From contig NC_073305.1 in the NCBI RefSeq assembly GCF_027595985.1, forward strand, positions 164,437,184-164,501,183: DNA of 64,000 bases, given 5' to 3'. Each line of letters opens with the position of its first letter. Position 1 is the first letter of the stretch. The stretch is from Sorex araneus. Its lineage: Eukaryota; Chordata; Mammalia; Eulipotyphla; Soricidae. Below the pieces are notes generated by a model. The model searched no databases and was not told the origin of the DNA. It worked only from the letters and a program-made list of their open reading frames with translations. Shown piece by piece: positions 1 to 11,089 of this stretch. The position numbers were made by a program, and so were the translations under genes.

Positions 1-233
1 GCTCCCCCTTCAACTGTTTCCAGACCAGTGCATGGAATGAGGCTTTATAATATCCCCCAAAGGGAAAGTAAACCTGGTGCTACAGGAAGAAATGATTTTT
101 GCACTAAAAATGCCAAAGCTCTGACTAATATGGTTAGTAGGTGCCAAGGGAATATATGTGGGAGCAAATTTTGGGGGTTCTGGATGGAGAGATGGCTTGG
201 TGCAAAGTACTACCCTCAAAAAAAAATAACTAC

Positions 234-393
234 TATGCTGGGAGATGGCTCAGAGGACTGGAGTGTTGACTTTGCATGTAGGGTCCCTGAGGTTGGATTC
301 CCAGCCCCGCCAGGTCACCAAGCAGGAGTGAATCCTAGCACAGAGCCAGAAGTAGCCCCTGAACACTGCTAGGTACGACCAGCCACCCTTCCC
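234..393 (+). repeat. SOR-type SINE, diverged copy
   Basis: The segment keeps the family layout: a tRNA-like head with 'ggagatggctcagagg', then a B-box-like 'ggttggattcccagc', then the body motifs 'agtgaatcctagcacagagcc' and 'agccagaagtagcccctga'. It lacks a clean A tail and differs at many positions from the younger copies, so it is an old insertion. Confidence 0.7.
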
Positions 394-429
394 TTAACTG
401 CCAAATTTATCCACTTAAAGACAGGTTGT

Positions 430-603
430 GGGCTGGAGCGATAGCACAGCGGGTACGGCATTTGCCTTGCACGCGACCGACCCGGGTTCGATTCCTAGCG
501 TCCCGTATGGTCCCCTGAGCATGGCCAGGAGTGGTTCCTGAGTGCAGAGCCAGGAGTAACCTCTGTGCATCGCCAGGTGTGACCCAAGAAGAAAAAAAAA
601 AAA
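430..603 (+). repeat. SOR-type SINE, full length, young, with TSD
   Basis: This is a good reference copy of the window's main SINE. The A-box region is 'ggctggagcgatagcacagc' and the B box is 'gggttcgattcc', both RNA polymerase III promoter elements of tRNA origin. A body ending in 'caggtgtgaccca' and an A-rich tail follow. A perfect 13 bp target-site duplication, aaagacaggttgt, lies at 417-429 and 604-616, which shows insertion by L1-type retrotransposition. Confidence 0.95.
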
Positions 604-753
604 AAAGACAGGTTGTTTTCAGAGGACCATGGTTTCTTGGAGGGGAGAGTAACTCACCCATTTTCCTTCTCTGCCTGCAGTACCTCTTTAAACCCCATTA
701 TTCAAGGTCTTTTGGCAGTCTAAGTCGTCCCTGAGATTTTATCAGCCTCTTCT

Positions 754-1000
754 TGGTTGGAGCGATAGCACAGCGGTTGGGCGTTCACCTTTCATGCGGC
801 GACCTGAGTTCAATTCCTCTGCCCCTCTCGGAGAGCCCGGCAAGCTACCAAGAGTATTGAGCCCGCACAGCAGAGCCTGGCAAGCTACCCGTGTGTATTG
901 GATATGCCAAAAACAGTAACAATAATTCTCTCAATGAGAGACGTTACTGGTGCCCGCTCGAACAAATCGATGAGTAATGGAATGACAGTGACAGTGACTC
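754..1000 (+). repeat. Long SINE variant (SOR head, different body)
   Basis: The head matches the SOR SINE, but after the B box the body differs: 'cctctcggagagcccgg', 'agcctggcaagctacc', 'gatatgccaaaaacagtaac', 'gttactggtgcccgctcg' and a terminal 'gacagtgacagtga'. The same body recurs at 13666, 42177, 47703 and 59591, so this is a real subfamily of about 240 bp. Confidence 0.85.
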
Positions 1001-1023
1001 CTTGCTCATCCTTCTTAACACTG

Positions 1024-1115
1024 TCATATTGGGGGCTCTTTCGGTGTCAGGAGGATGAGGCCTATTGTTGTTACTATTTTTGGCATATTGAATACGCCAC
1101 GAGTAGCATGATAAG
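1024..1115 (-). repeat. Fragment of long SINE or composite repeat
   Basis: On the minus strand the segment carries the shared tail words of the long SINE and composite families. Examples are the complement of 'atatgccaaaaatagtaaca' and of the CATTCCCCTGACCC-like part seen at 10.9 kb. It is a short truncated copy next to the plus-oriented copy at 754-1000. Confidence 0.5.
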
Positions 1116-2567
1116 TGATACAAGTGATATTCAAGGTCTTACATAGATGACTATTCACTGACATGAGATCCTATAGAAATGCCAGAAACAATGGGAGCCA
1201 GAGTAAACAATGGACACGTTACCAGGGAATCTACTGGCCTTTCCATACACTGCCTAAAAAGAGGATATTACATAGGGTATTAGAACCTCCTTTTGTCGAC
1301 TTTGCTCACAGACTTCTCATGATGGGATCAGCACCTTAGGCCTCTTATTTAGGGGATTTGTGCCTTGCCTAGTAGAAAATGTTGACTCTGCAGTATTTAT
1401 ACTCTTGGATTCTAGAGGTGGGAGTGTGCTTCTCCCCAGGGACATCAATAGAATCTATCTATGTTCCTGTCATAGGTCCTTCTGGATTCCTCCAGCAGCT
1501 AAACCCATCTGCCCAATAATCAGAGCCCACAGCTTGGCTACAATTGACCCTGATCATCATAAGATTTACAGTCAATGTTAAAAAACAGCAATTAAAACTT
1601 CAGCAACAGCTGCAGTTATGGCGATGGCTCTGGGAACTTATTTCACTGATCCTACCGTTTTAAAATTCTGCTTTGAGATTCTAGCCCACGATTCTTTTGA
1701 AGCACCAAAATCAGTGTCCACTCAGTGGGGGGCATGGAGCTTTAGCAGCATTGACGAAGTCCTACCTGTGTCTCCACAGTTCACCTGATTTAACTTGTAC
1801 TAGAGCAGAAAGGTGCCTGTCTGTCGCACTGGCAGTTCCCTTCCCCAAGCACCAGTCTTTTGCCTCTTGGCCTGAGCTTTACCTGGCGCCATGGGAACTT
1901 GCTCAGCCCATAGGTGGGGCAGCTCAGACACACATGGATTTACCCACAGCGGCATAACTCAACAACAAAGGAGAGCAATCATTGCGGAAATAGGCGAACC
2001 TCCTTCTCCTCTAGTTGAACTATTATGAGGTGCATTCTGCCCAGTTTCTCAGAGAGTTCTAATAAAATTAGCCCTCAGTTGCTTTGGTCTGGCTATAAAC
2101 TACATTGTTTTTTTTAAGCTGTCTTCTTTTCTCATTCCTTTATTTGTACTTTTTGACATCTCCTTTTAAATAAATTATCTGCCAACCCGTTTATCCCTTT
2201 TGAAAAATAATAGGGATATATCTCAAAAACCTAAGAACTGAGTTTTTATTCAACTCGCAATTCCACTACTTGGTAGTAAAATATTTTCAGTATTAATCTA
2301 TTTACAGCTGAACAAGAATCTTCCTTTGAGAAATTCCCATGCATTCCTCATCTTTATCTAAGACTATTAGATATTGATCTAAGACTATTAGGTGTCAATT
2401 ACAGTACCTCAATCACACCAAAAAAAATATTATCATCACTCTATTTTACAACTCTTTCTTTACAAAAGTCTGAAAGTCTTAACGGCCTTTGTAGAATAAA
2501 AAAAATAAAGTAAGCATTCCTCTCAGTTCATTTCTGAAAAGAACAAGACTATGTTCCTTTGATTTGT
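1116..2567. other. Gene-free stretch, possible retroviral remnant
   Basis: No exon, tRNA gene or young SINE is visible. The sub-stretch about 1340-2100 reads like a decayed endogenous retrovirus 3' region. A frame from about 1360 resumes after a stop at 1579-1581 into an Ala/Thr-rich hydrophobic stretch, reminiscent of a betaretroviral envelope fusion segment, and is followed by several more stops. An AATAAA occurs near 2060. This is a weak impression only; the protein is broken and not functional. Confidence 0.2.
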
Positions 2568-2731
2568 TTTGAGTTTGGGAGCCACACTAGTGATGCTCAG
2601 GGGCTATTCCTGGCTCTGTACTCAAGAATAACCCCTGTCAGTCCTGAGGGGCCCATATGTGGTGCAGGAGCTTGAACTTGGCAGCACTCAAAGAAACACC
2701 TTATGTCCTGTAATAGCCCTCTCTGGCTCAG
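2568..2731 (-). repeat. SOR-type SINE, diverged
   Basis: In the plus-strand reading it begins 'gggagccacactagtgatgc', continues through 'ggctattcctggctctgtac', and ends near 'gccctctctggctca'. That is the complement of the SOR tail, body and A-box order. It is diverged and has no obvious target-site duplication. Confidence 0.7.
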
Positions 2732-3518
2732 AACAAGACTATGCTGAACCTGTCTACTTGGCAAAAAAACATAAATCTTGGGAAGCTTTTTAGAGAATTT
2801 TTATTTTGCCCTTCTCTTCTCTCCCCCATCTCCCTACTATCCCTGCACCCTGCACACACTCAGAAAAGTACTTCTTTGCTTAAAGAAAAAGATGTTTAAA
2901 GAGAAACTCCTGTGTTTTGAATGCAGACCTAGTGTACACCTTACCTGCCAGTCTTAACTCATGCAGCTAAAATGACTCATTCACCCCCAGGTAGAAGGGA
3001 AGATTAGGTGGTTCACCTGCCAAAATAAACAGAGGGCCCCAAACAGAGTTTTGCTCATGGCAACCAGTTGAAAACAACACTACAGAAGCAAGCTGTTGCT
3101 TGCATTGACTGTTCTCTACCTTCTTTATTTCCCAAAGCAATCCTGGCAAACATAGCCATCCACTCTGAAAACCTTTTAAACCTCTTCCTTTGTTTTCTTC
3201 CTGACCCCTTCCTTTCCCTTTGCTGTGGGTGTTTGTGAGGATGGCAGTTACACACTGCAGTTGGCACGTCCCCAAGATGAAACTATGTCGTGGCCTTGCA
3301 CACATCCTGTTGGGGTGTTGAGGATCCCAAACAGCAAGGCTTCTGGGATTGTCCTTAGGCTGATAGGGCACTGGACTCAAACTTGATCATGTGAGGCAGA
3401 TTAGGGGACCAAATTCCTGGCTTCAGACTTGCAGGGCAGGTGCTTGAACCGCTGAGCCTTCTTGGGTCCTTCTAACAGAAACCTATTGTGTTCAAGAACG
3501 CAAATGACTAGCACATGT
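2732..3518. other. Gene-free stretch, nothing recognised
   Basis: Only a weak SINE-like minus fragment near 3400-3475 is visible. The minus-strand open frame at 2967-3380 (137 codons) resembles no protein I know and has no splice or start context. Confidence 0.4.
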
Positions 3519-3531
3519 CCCCTTACTTCTT

Positions 3532-3603
3532 TTTTTTTTAAGTTTATTTATTTATTTTTTATTGAATCACCATGTGGAAAGTTACAAAGCTTTCAGGTTT
3601 AAT
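3532..3603 (-). repeat. L1 3' end, 72 bp, with perfect TSD
   Basis: On the minus strand the piece reads as a shrew L1 3' terminus: 'gttacaaag' complement, 'ccacatggtgattcaataaa' and an A/T tail. It is bounded by a perfect 13 bp direct repeat, ccccttacttctt, at 3519-3531 and 3604-3616. The insertion is therefore complete but extremely 5'-truncated. Confidence 0.85.
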
Positions 3604-3616
3604 CCCCTTACTTCTT

Positions 3617-4814
3617 ATTGGAGGAAGGCAAGAAAGGCTTTTCACTGACCAAGGCTTTCTGCTCATCATGGCTTTCCTTTCCTCAGCCAAGGTGGAGGCC
3701 CACAGCACAGGGGACCCGTGTGGGAGAGAACACTGATCCAGGGAATGCCCCAGGACCGACAGCTGATGAGGCCAAGAGTTAACCAGTTGCAATTGCAAGT
3801 GGATCATTCACCTATGTAATTACTGTGGGCGGAAATGGATTTGGGAGCTAAGGAACTGCAGTGTGACCTTCCTTTCTCTTCAATGTATCACATTTTCTTT
3901 AGAACTGCTAAGGGCAAATAGAAAAATAAATGGGATTTGAAAACATCAGCATCTAATTGGTGATGTTGCTGCATGTTGGGTTTTCCCTTTAAAGATATAA
4001 ATTGGAGGATGGAACCTATATTCACCCTGGCAAAGCTGTGCTTGGGTGTCTGAGTCTGACAGAAGAAAATTTGAGACCAGGGAGAGAGCTCAATGGGTGG
4101 GAGCACATGCTTTCCATCCGTGTTCGGGAATGGGAAGCCTGGGTTTGATGTTGGTACTGTTGGGTCAGTCTAGAGAAAGACACCATGAGCATATGCAGTT
4201 CTGCCACCGCCCCAGGGACTTCTGGAACTCACAACAAAAGACTACCAACTACAGCCAACCATCCCCGAGCAGGCAGAAACAGGATCTGTTCTGAGTTAAC
4301 TGCTCATTCCCCGCCCAAGGCCTCCTTCCTTTCAATATAAACCCACCCAAAAACACAGGCGGGTGCAATGAGCCCCTCTAGAGGCTTGTGAGGTTTACCC
4401 AGGAGTTCTCTCTTTTCAATAAACCACATTTCATCCAAATTCTTTTCTTGGACTCTATTTTTCCTTTTCCTTGGCTCCACCCAGACCTTTCAGGTATCAC
4501 AAAGTCCCCTGAGCTCCCAGGAATGACCCGTAAATATAGAGCTGGGTGAAGCCCATGAGAATCTCCAAGTATGCCCCCCACACACACACACACAAAAAGC
4601 CCTAACTTATTCCCCCCAAAAGTTGATAATAATATGTTAATTAGCTTGAATCTTTGTGCTGGAAAAACTGGCTGGGTAAACAATTATTATACAACCTTCT
4701 ATTATGATTGTTTGGTGATTCTTTATCACTAAGACTATCACTGATGACTCATTGGCAAAAGAATATGCCATTAAATCAATAGGATTCCAATTTTTTGCCA
4801 GAGTACTACCTTTA

Positions 4815-4816
<2 letters not shown>
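3617..4816. other. Gene-free stretch with one SINE-like fragment
   Basis: Around 4078-4165 a plus-oriented fragment, 'gagagagctcaatgggtggg' followed by 'gcctgggtttgatg', looks like a degenerate tRNA-derived SINE head. A short (CA)n lies at about 4579-4592. I see nothing else. Confidence 0.4.

Positions 4817-4861
<45 letters not shown>
4817..4861. repeat. (CA)n microsatellite
   Basis: An uninterrupted CA/AC dinucleotide array of about 22 units. The minus-strand 'MCVCVCV' frames here are artefacts of the repeat. Confidence 0.97.
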
Positions 4862-4864
<3 letters not shown>

Positions 4865-5657
4865 TCTAAGTTATTTAATTCTGTGGCTAAAATGGGCAAA
4901 TTACTGGGATTAATTGTGCAGCGTATTACACTGAATAATACAAATAGAACATCAATTAACATGATAGGATCTGACATTAAAATTTTTCTTTATTTTGTTA
5001 TTGTATAGGTGAAATAAGTTTTATGACTCAACACTGGATTCCTAAAACCTTTAAATATTCTGTTGAAAAACCATGAAAGTGATCAATTTATTTAAAAGAT
5101 TGGCTTTTGTATCTGAAGTTTTCATTTTCTCTATACCTGTTCTTCTTGCTTCTATCCCACCCAGATACTTACCAGATAGTGAGATCCAGGAACAAAACAT
5201 CCCTGTATGCTTGCCAAAGCAAGTCCCGCTCATGGAAGAATTTTCCCCCAAAAGCAAAGGGCTCCTTTTATCAACTGCCATTTTTTCAGGACTTCTAAAA
5301 TCGGAATCCACTTTACAGAGATAAGATAAAGTAATCTTTGAGCGCCAGGAATCTGTTCTGAATATGCTACTGCAAATGGATATGTTGAGTCTGCTGTGGC
5401 AGACAGAGAGGGAAAGAAGCAGGAGAGAGGGGACTGGAATGAAATTTCGTCAAACCAACTTCCAGGCACAATCTGCTCCTGGCAGAAGCACTGGCAACTA
5501 TTTGAATGACATAGACTGCCTAAAGGTAGAGAATACATTAGCTCAGAGTTGTTCTCTATTCATAGAGACTTTGATGTCCAAACAGCTTGAATTTCTTTTG
5601 TGGTTTGAATTTCTTCCTCCAGATAGGAATTAAGTATTAGAGGATGATTAAGAATGT
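4862..5657. other. Gene-free stretch, nothing recognised
   Basis: Open frames of 80-100 codons on both strands around 5070-5540 overlap each other and resemble no known family. No repeat family is obvious. Confidence 0.4.
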
Positions 5658-5812
5658 TTAGTGGTCTGCCTGGATGGCTCAGCTGAGAGTATTCACCTTG
5701 CGTGTCTGAGGTCTTGGGTGTGACTGCCTCATGGTCCCCCAAACACTGCTGGGAGCAATCCCTGAGCACTGGGCCTGGATTAGCCCCTGTGTGGTTCAGT
5801 AAACAAAAGTTT
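5658..5812 (+). repeat. SOR-type SINE, old
   Basis: The head 'ggatggctcagctgagag', a B-box-like 'cttgggtgtgactgcc', 'catggtcccccaaacactgc' and 'gagcaatccctgagcactgg' follow the SINE order with many substitutions. Confidence 0.65.
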
Positions 5813-5844
5813 AAATGCCCCATCCTCCTAAAATCAAGGTGACG

Positions 5845-5975
5845 GGCAAGGGAGCTAGCTCAAAAGTTAGAGCTTTGCATGCAAGAGCTGCAAGTTTGAT
5901 CCCAGATCTGAGTACTGCCAGGAGTAACCCCTGAATACTTCATCAGGTGTTGCCTCAAAACCCCCAGAATTAAAG
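5845..5975 (+). repeat. SOR-type SINE, old
   Basis: The segment shows 'ggagctagctcaaaag', 'gcaagtttgatcccag' (B-box position) and 'actgccaggagtaacccctg', about 35 bp after the preceding SINE and in the same orientation. Confidence 0.7.
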
Positions 5976-6330
5976 AAATAAAATTAAGGGGACCAGAGTC
6001 TTCTTCAAATTTTACAAGCTTCCTTTGCATTTACCCTATTTTATTTGGAAATTAGTGCAGGGGAGGATCAAATTTTGAACCTTATAATTCAGAGCATTTT
6101 TATATTTAAAAAAGCATAGCTATATGTCACTTTAAATCTTTGTAGAAAATATTTTTAAAACAAGGGGGCTCTCCACTTTCCTCTGTTTAGAGCAGAGAGT
6201 GAAAATGATTTAAACACAATGATGAAACTTTGAGTTTCTATCAAGTTGTCAATGCTATCAATTTCTATGTCTGGTCAAGAATAATCTGTACAAATTAGCA
6301 GGATAGATAGTCCAAGGATTGAAATATAGT

Positions 6331-6437
6331 CTTGGGGGGGGGGCAATGCAGCCTTGGGGGTGGGGAAATGCAGCCTTGGGGGTGGGGAAATGCAGCCTTG
6401 GGGGTGGGGAAATGCAGCCTTGGGGGGAGGGGAAGGC
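6331..6437. repeat. 22 bp minisatellite, about 4.5 units
   Basis: The unit ccttgggggtggggaaatgcag is repeated with almost no divergence, and the G runs lengthen in the outer units. The array resembles nothing else in the window. Its plus strand is rich in runs of four or more G, so it could fold as a G-quadruplex. Confidence 0.95.
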
Positions 6438-6959
6438 CAGTTTCAATTCCTGTACTGCATGGTTCTACCTCCCCTTCAACCACAGAGGTCAGAGTAGCCT
6501 TTGAGCACCCTTGGGTGGGAGCCCCCAAAACCGAAAAAATTTGTAAATGAGAGATTCTGAGACTTCTGAGTTTATCTCAGAGACCCTCTCCTTCCAGTCA
6601 CTCTTTCAAGACTGTACTTTCAAGCACAGCTTGGGATGACTCAGAAAATAGCTTGTTTCTCACTGCTTCTGCAGTAATGGTTCACACGGTCCAATTACAG
6701 AGTGGTCCAAAAGAAGCCCATACAGAACAAAAACTCATTCCGAAGCGTTGGGAACTGTTTCTCCAACACTGCTCAGGAGATGCACAGACCCTAAGGTACT
6801 GTATCGCTAGTCACTGCTCTGGGTTCCCTCTCTCCTCCAATAGTCCCTGAGAACCAGGATCCCTGCTCACATGCCCCCCCACCCCCACCCAATACACACA
6901 GACTCTGGCTCCACCTTCTTGAATGCCAGATTATCCACTAGAAAATACCCCTCAACTTG

Positions 6960-7205
6960 GGCATGGAAAGCAAACTGGGGACGTTGATGGTGAGTAGTGG
7001 ACTCTGGTGAAAGGATTGGTGTCGGAATTGGATATCGTTGGATACCCAGAAAAGAATTGCAGTTTGAGGTCAGAGATACTCACTCAGACTATTGGTAGTG
7101 GAAAGAACCAATATTAGAAATAAAGTTTGAGGTATACCTGAAACCCAATCATGAATATCTGTACTTTGTAATTCATGGTTTTCCAATTTTAAAAAAAAGC
7201 CAAAA
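6960..7205 (+). repeat. L1 3' end-like segment
   Basis: The motif 'gtatacctgaaacccaatca' followed by 'ctttgtaattcatgg' and an A-rich end matches the 3' termini of L1 copies elsewhere in the window, for example 36215-36345 and 54267-54474. It is diverged and its 5' boundary is uncertain. Confidence 0.55.
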
Positions 7206-7369
7206 AAGAAAATTAAAAGAAAATGCCTCTCATAGCCACGATCAAGGCAGGACCATGTCCCAGGCGAAGTGAAGATGCTGAGGATTCTCTGGCACCCAGT
7301 GGACCGGGAAGAGAACCTTCCGCAGGCCACATAGCGTGGGTGTGGGTGCAGATTTCAGCCATTGCTGCT

Positions 7370-7470
7370 AGGGGTGGGGTTAGGGGCTTACACCTGGTTC
7401 TGCTCTTCGGGATCGCTCTTGGTGGGGCTCAGGGGATCACATGCAGTGTCAGAGATGGAACTGGGGTCAC
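7370..7470 (-). repeat. SOR-type SINE fragment
   Basis: The plus-strand words 'cttacacctggttctgctct' and 'ggtggggctcaggggatcac' correspond to the complement of the SINE tail and body. The B-box half is mostly lost. Confidence 0.5.
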
Positions 7471-7499
7471 AGCATTCAAGATAAGAACCTTCAAGTCTT

Positions 7500-7674
7500 G
7501 GGGCTGGAGCAATAGTACAGCAAGTAAGGCCCTTGCCTTGCATGTGGTCAACCGGGGTTCGATTCCCAGCATCCCAAATGGTCCCCGGAGCACTACCAGG
7601 AGTAATTCCTGAGTGCAGAGCCAGGAGTAACCCCTGTGCATTGTCAGGTGTGACCCAAAAAAGGAAAAAGAAAA
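7500..7674 (+). repeat. SOR-type SINE, full length, with TSD
   Basis: An intact head, a B box 'ggttcgattcccagc', the body and an A-rich tail are present. The direct repeat cttcaagtctt at 7489-7499 and 7675-7685 is an exact target-site duplication. Confidence 0.93.
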
Positions 7675-7685
7675 CTTCAAGTCTT

Positions 7686-10259
7686 GTACTATCTTTGCAA
7701 TCCTTTTGCTATGATTCCTGCTGTTTGCTTCTACCCATCTGACCTTAAGAAAGCAATTTTATTTCCTTATTTTCTCTACCAACCGTCAAAAATAATGAAA
7801 TCAGTATCAGAGAGTTTAGGTGAGGATTAGTCAACAGAGTTAGCACAGGGCAGCTCTTGGAACAGATAAGCCTTTTACCCACTAGGATCACCATTTTCGG
7901 TTTTGTCATTTGGTGAACCAAACCATTTAGGCAGCATGTTCTACTCTGTAACTTTGGGTTTGGGATGAAGGATGGTCTGGCCATCTGTCACACTCCTCAT
8001 GGGGTAACTTCTAACAAATCCCCTCCATTTACACACCCCTCCTCTCCCATTCCTCTTTTCCTGCCAACTCCAGGCTTGGCAACGCTTTGGCATTTATCAA
8101 GCAGCACGGCTGTTACTTTCCCAACTCGAGGCTATTCTGGGGAGTGGCCTGACTGAGCTCTTGACAATGTCACTCATTTTTCATCTTCTGGAATTTCCCC
8201 CCTCTCCCCAACCCCCACCCCTGGCCTCTCTCCTCTCTGGTGTGGATCTCACTGTGGTGATGGCAGGTTGAATGCCATCTATGCTGTGGGACTTGACAGC
8301 CGTGCTTGCTACAAGCGGTCACTGCACATGCGCACTCGTGTACTCACTCCCTGGACTTTGCCCACATTTCTTTGCATGGGGATTTGTGTCAATGCTCATC
8401 TGTGGCTGTGTTCATGCGCTCACACACATGCTCACTGCAGGACAGGGAGTCACACCCTACCAGTGTGCTCACATATCTTTAGTTGAAGAGTTCACTGTGG
8501 GGGTGGGGCACACAGTTGAATTGTGATGCTCCGCATATACACTTTGGAGAGAGAGATTCTGTTGCCAGGTATGGAAACCCAAAGAACCACCCCAGATTGT
8601 GCCGGGTGTAGTGGTGGCACTGGGGTTGGAACTCACAGCCTCATGCTTACATAGCAGGTATGTTTGCCACTTTCTGACCAACTTGACAAGATCTTTGATG
8701 AGCTGATAGACCCCTCTTTTGTTGTGAATTTATTTCCTTTTGGTATTTATTTTTCTACATTGTTTCCCCTCTACCGGTCAGTTATTATTCTAATAGGATA
8801 GTCTGGAATGGCACTTTAGAGTAATATAAATATATAACACCTTTCTGCTAAGCTTTAGGGTTATTGATGTTCATGATAGATTTAATATGCACTGATATAA
8901 TAGTCATTCCGGTTAAAAGAATATTCATTCATTTTCAAATAAAAAATACTATTACAATTTAGGATGCAAATTACTGTTTTGGTTGTGAAAAATCACCATA
9001 AAATACCTGGATGTGATAAATATAGCATCACGTTTTCACTTTTTTCTCTAAAACATTTAAGCAAATTAATAAAAAAAAAAAACCAGATAGATATACAAGT
9101 ATTCAGAGAATTTGAAAGGGAAAGGTAAGGGTCACTTACAATCCATTTGCAGATGAAGTTATGAGACCAACAGGACAGTAATAGCCTGAATCTTCAAAGT
9201 TATTAGCATCAACTTGGGGATGAGGCTCAATGATACTCTTTTCAGGAGCACCGGAGAATGGAGCAAGTCCATTCAGTGTTTGAGTTTATTGTATTCACAA
9301 CTTTCAATGGGAGTTTGTAGCAATGAACAATCTAATTACATGATCAAGACTCTATTTTTCCTTTGTTTTCTCTTCCTTATAAGAGGAAAGGCTCTTGGAT
9401 TTTGCCATTCCTATAATATATGATTTTGAAGTTAAAAATAATTATACTTCATAGGTTTCTTATGTGACAACAGAAAGACCTTGACATATTACTTCTTTGT
9501 TTCGTTCAATAGTAAATGGCACTGGGCATATCTGATGACTTACTGTGTGAGTGTGAGATAATTGGTTGAGAACCTACAACTGCTTATTTAAAGGGTGGGG
9601 CCTCTTTATATAATTACAGAGCCAAAAACCACCTCAGCCTCACCATGAGAAATCATGGGCAATAAGCCATCTTCAGATAGTTCTGCAGCCACATGCTTCA
9701 TTACATTCCAGAATTCTCTGGAATTGTCCTGCTTTGCTTATGTTACTTAAGTTTCCATCCCCATTAATGGAACCAAGGAATAGAGGACCTCTACATTTGA
9801 AGGAGGATTGTGAAAAGTGAGACACTTTAGTCAAAGTATCTGTGGTTAGTGTGTCTCTATCACAAATGTTTCAAGTTGAAATGCTTCTGTAAAAGCAGCT
9901 CATTAATCCCAGAAAGTTCCATTTTCCCTAAGTATTCCTCTGAGGTATAGTGTTTTTTGAGGGCAGAAAAACATTAGATGAAGAAAATTAAAAAGACAGG
10001 AGTCCACACTTTCCAGACCTTGTAGGGCCAGGGGTGTGGTTGTGCAACTAAGCTTATGTCCCACATACAAAAGACCTGGATTCAATCAATGGCACTGACA
10101 CAAATTTTCTTTTGATTCTGCACAAAGCACCTTGTACCTAAGAGCTGTTTTCTCAGAAAAGACTACATTTCTTAATCTCAAAATATGTATTATCTTCTTG
10201 AAGTAACTAAGATCTAATTTTAAACAGAGAATTTTTTTCAAACTTATTTAGTTAGGGTT
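7686..10259. other. 2.5 kb gene-free stretch
   Basis: There is no exon-like open frame, RNA gene or young repeat. A weak repeat-like piece lies near 8550-8660. The AT-rich portion at about 8700-9130 has no recognisable element. Confidence 0.4.
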
Positions 10260-10383
10260 TGGGGGCCTTGGAAGCCACACCCAACAACGTTTTTTCTCAG
10301 GGGCTCTTCCCAGCTCTGTGATTGCGTGTTGGGGAACTGGGGTTGGCTGAGTACAAGGCAAATGTCTTAATCTCTGGTCCTGA
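10260..10383 (-). repeat. SOR-type SINE, old
   Basis: The plus strand shows 'ggaagccacacccaacaac', 'tctcaggggctcttcccagc' and 'actggggttggctgagtaca', the complement of the SINE. It is followed by a T/G-rich (GTTT)n tract at about 10400-10440. Confidence 0.65.
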
Positions 10384-10487
10384 GAAAAGGGCACTTTATT
10401 GGTTTTGTTTGTTTGTTTGTTTTGTTTTGTTTTGTGTTTGGAGTAGGCTTTTTTGTTTTTGAATGTCCTGGCTTACCCATTTTATTC

Positions 10488-10510
10488 AATTATACAAAAT
10501 TTGTATAATT
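10488..10510. repeat. 11+1+11 bp perfect inverted repeat
   Basis: aattatacaaa, a single A, then tttgtataatt: two exact 11 bp arms around one central base. It sits directly at the left edge of the composite repeat at 10511. Confidence 0.9.
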
Positions 10511-11065
10511 TGAAGACCTCCGGAATACAGCCACAGCCATGCTCAAGGCCACTCTCCACACATTCGGACAAGCCTCACACATGAAGGAACTGGCAAGACA
10601 CCCAGGTGTGCAGAACCCAGGACCGAGATCACCAAGGCTGCTTGGATTGGATTGGGCCTCTTCCACCCATATTCCCCATTTTCCAGTAGCTAGGCAGTTA
10701 CACCCAGAAACTGCCACTGGCCCCGCTGTGTAATCCTATCAATGGCCAGCATCCAGAGACTATAAAACCAAGCTCCCAAAAGCATCTGATAGCCTAGTTC
10801 TCCCTCTTGGAGAACCTGGGAAGCTACTGAGAGTTTACTACTGCCCACATGGGGGAGAGTCTGGCAAGCTCCCTGTGGTGTATTCATATGCCAAATACAG
10901 TAACAATGATGGGTCTCATTCCCCTGACCCTGAATAGCCTCTAATGTGGCACCAATGGGAAGAATGAGCAAAGAGAGGCTGCTAAAATCTCAGGGCTAGG
11001 ATAAATGGAGACGTTACTGGGCCTGCTCGAGCAAATCAATGATCAATGAGATGACAGTGATAAGT
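10511..11065 (+). repeat. Composite repeat: GC-rich module plus SINE-like tail
   Basis: The left module contains 'ccacagccatgctcaaggcc', 'gcctcacacatgaag' and 'ccattttccagtagct', then 'agagactataaaaccaagct'. A tail shared with the long SINE variant follows: 'tctggcaagctccctgtgg', 'catatgccaaatacagtaac' and a terminal 'gttactgggcctgctcgagc'. The same order appears at 60160-60753 and, on the minus strand, in part at 40690-41075. I know no named family with this structure. Confidence 0.7.
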
Positions 11066-11089
11066 TTCTTGCTTTCTGGGTCATACCCG

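Noticed and set aside
430-603. A functional tRNA gene
   Set aside because: The A and B boxes belong to a SINE head. The cloverleaf is not conserved and a SINE body follows.
6258-6550. Repeat-rich peptide frames over the 22 bp minisatellite; CRISPR-like array
   Set aside because: The units are contiguous without spacers and the host is a mammal, so it is a minisatellite.
10566-10575. Perfect p53 half-site ggacaagcct
   Set aside because: It is a single half-site, about 19 kb downstream of the PERP promoter and within the composite repeat. One half-site is expected by chance in 64 kb. Other 9/10 matches (for example 31250, 23217) also lack a partner.
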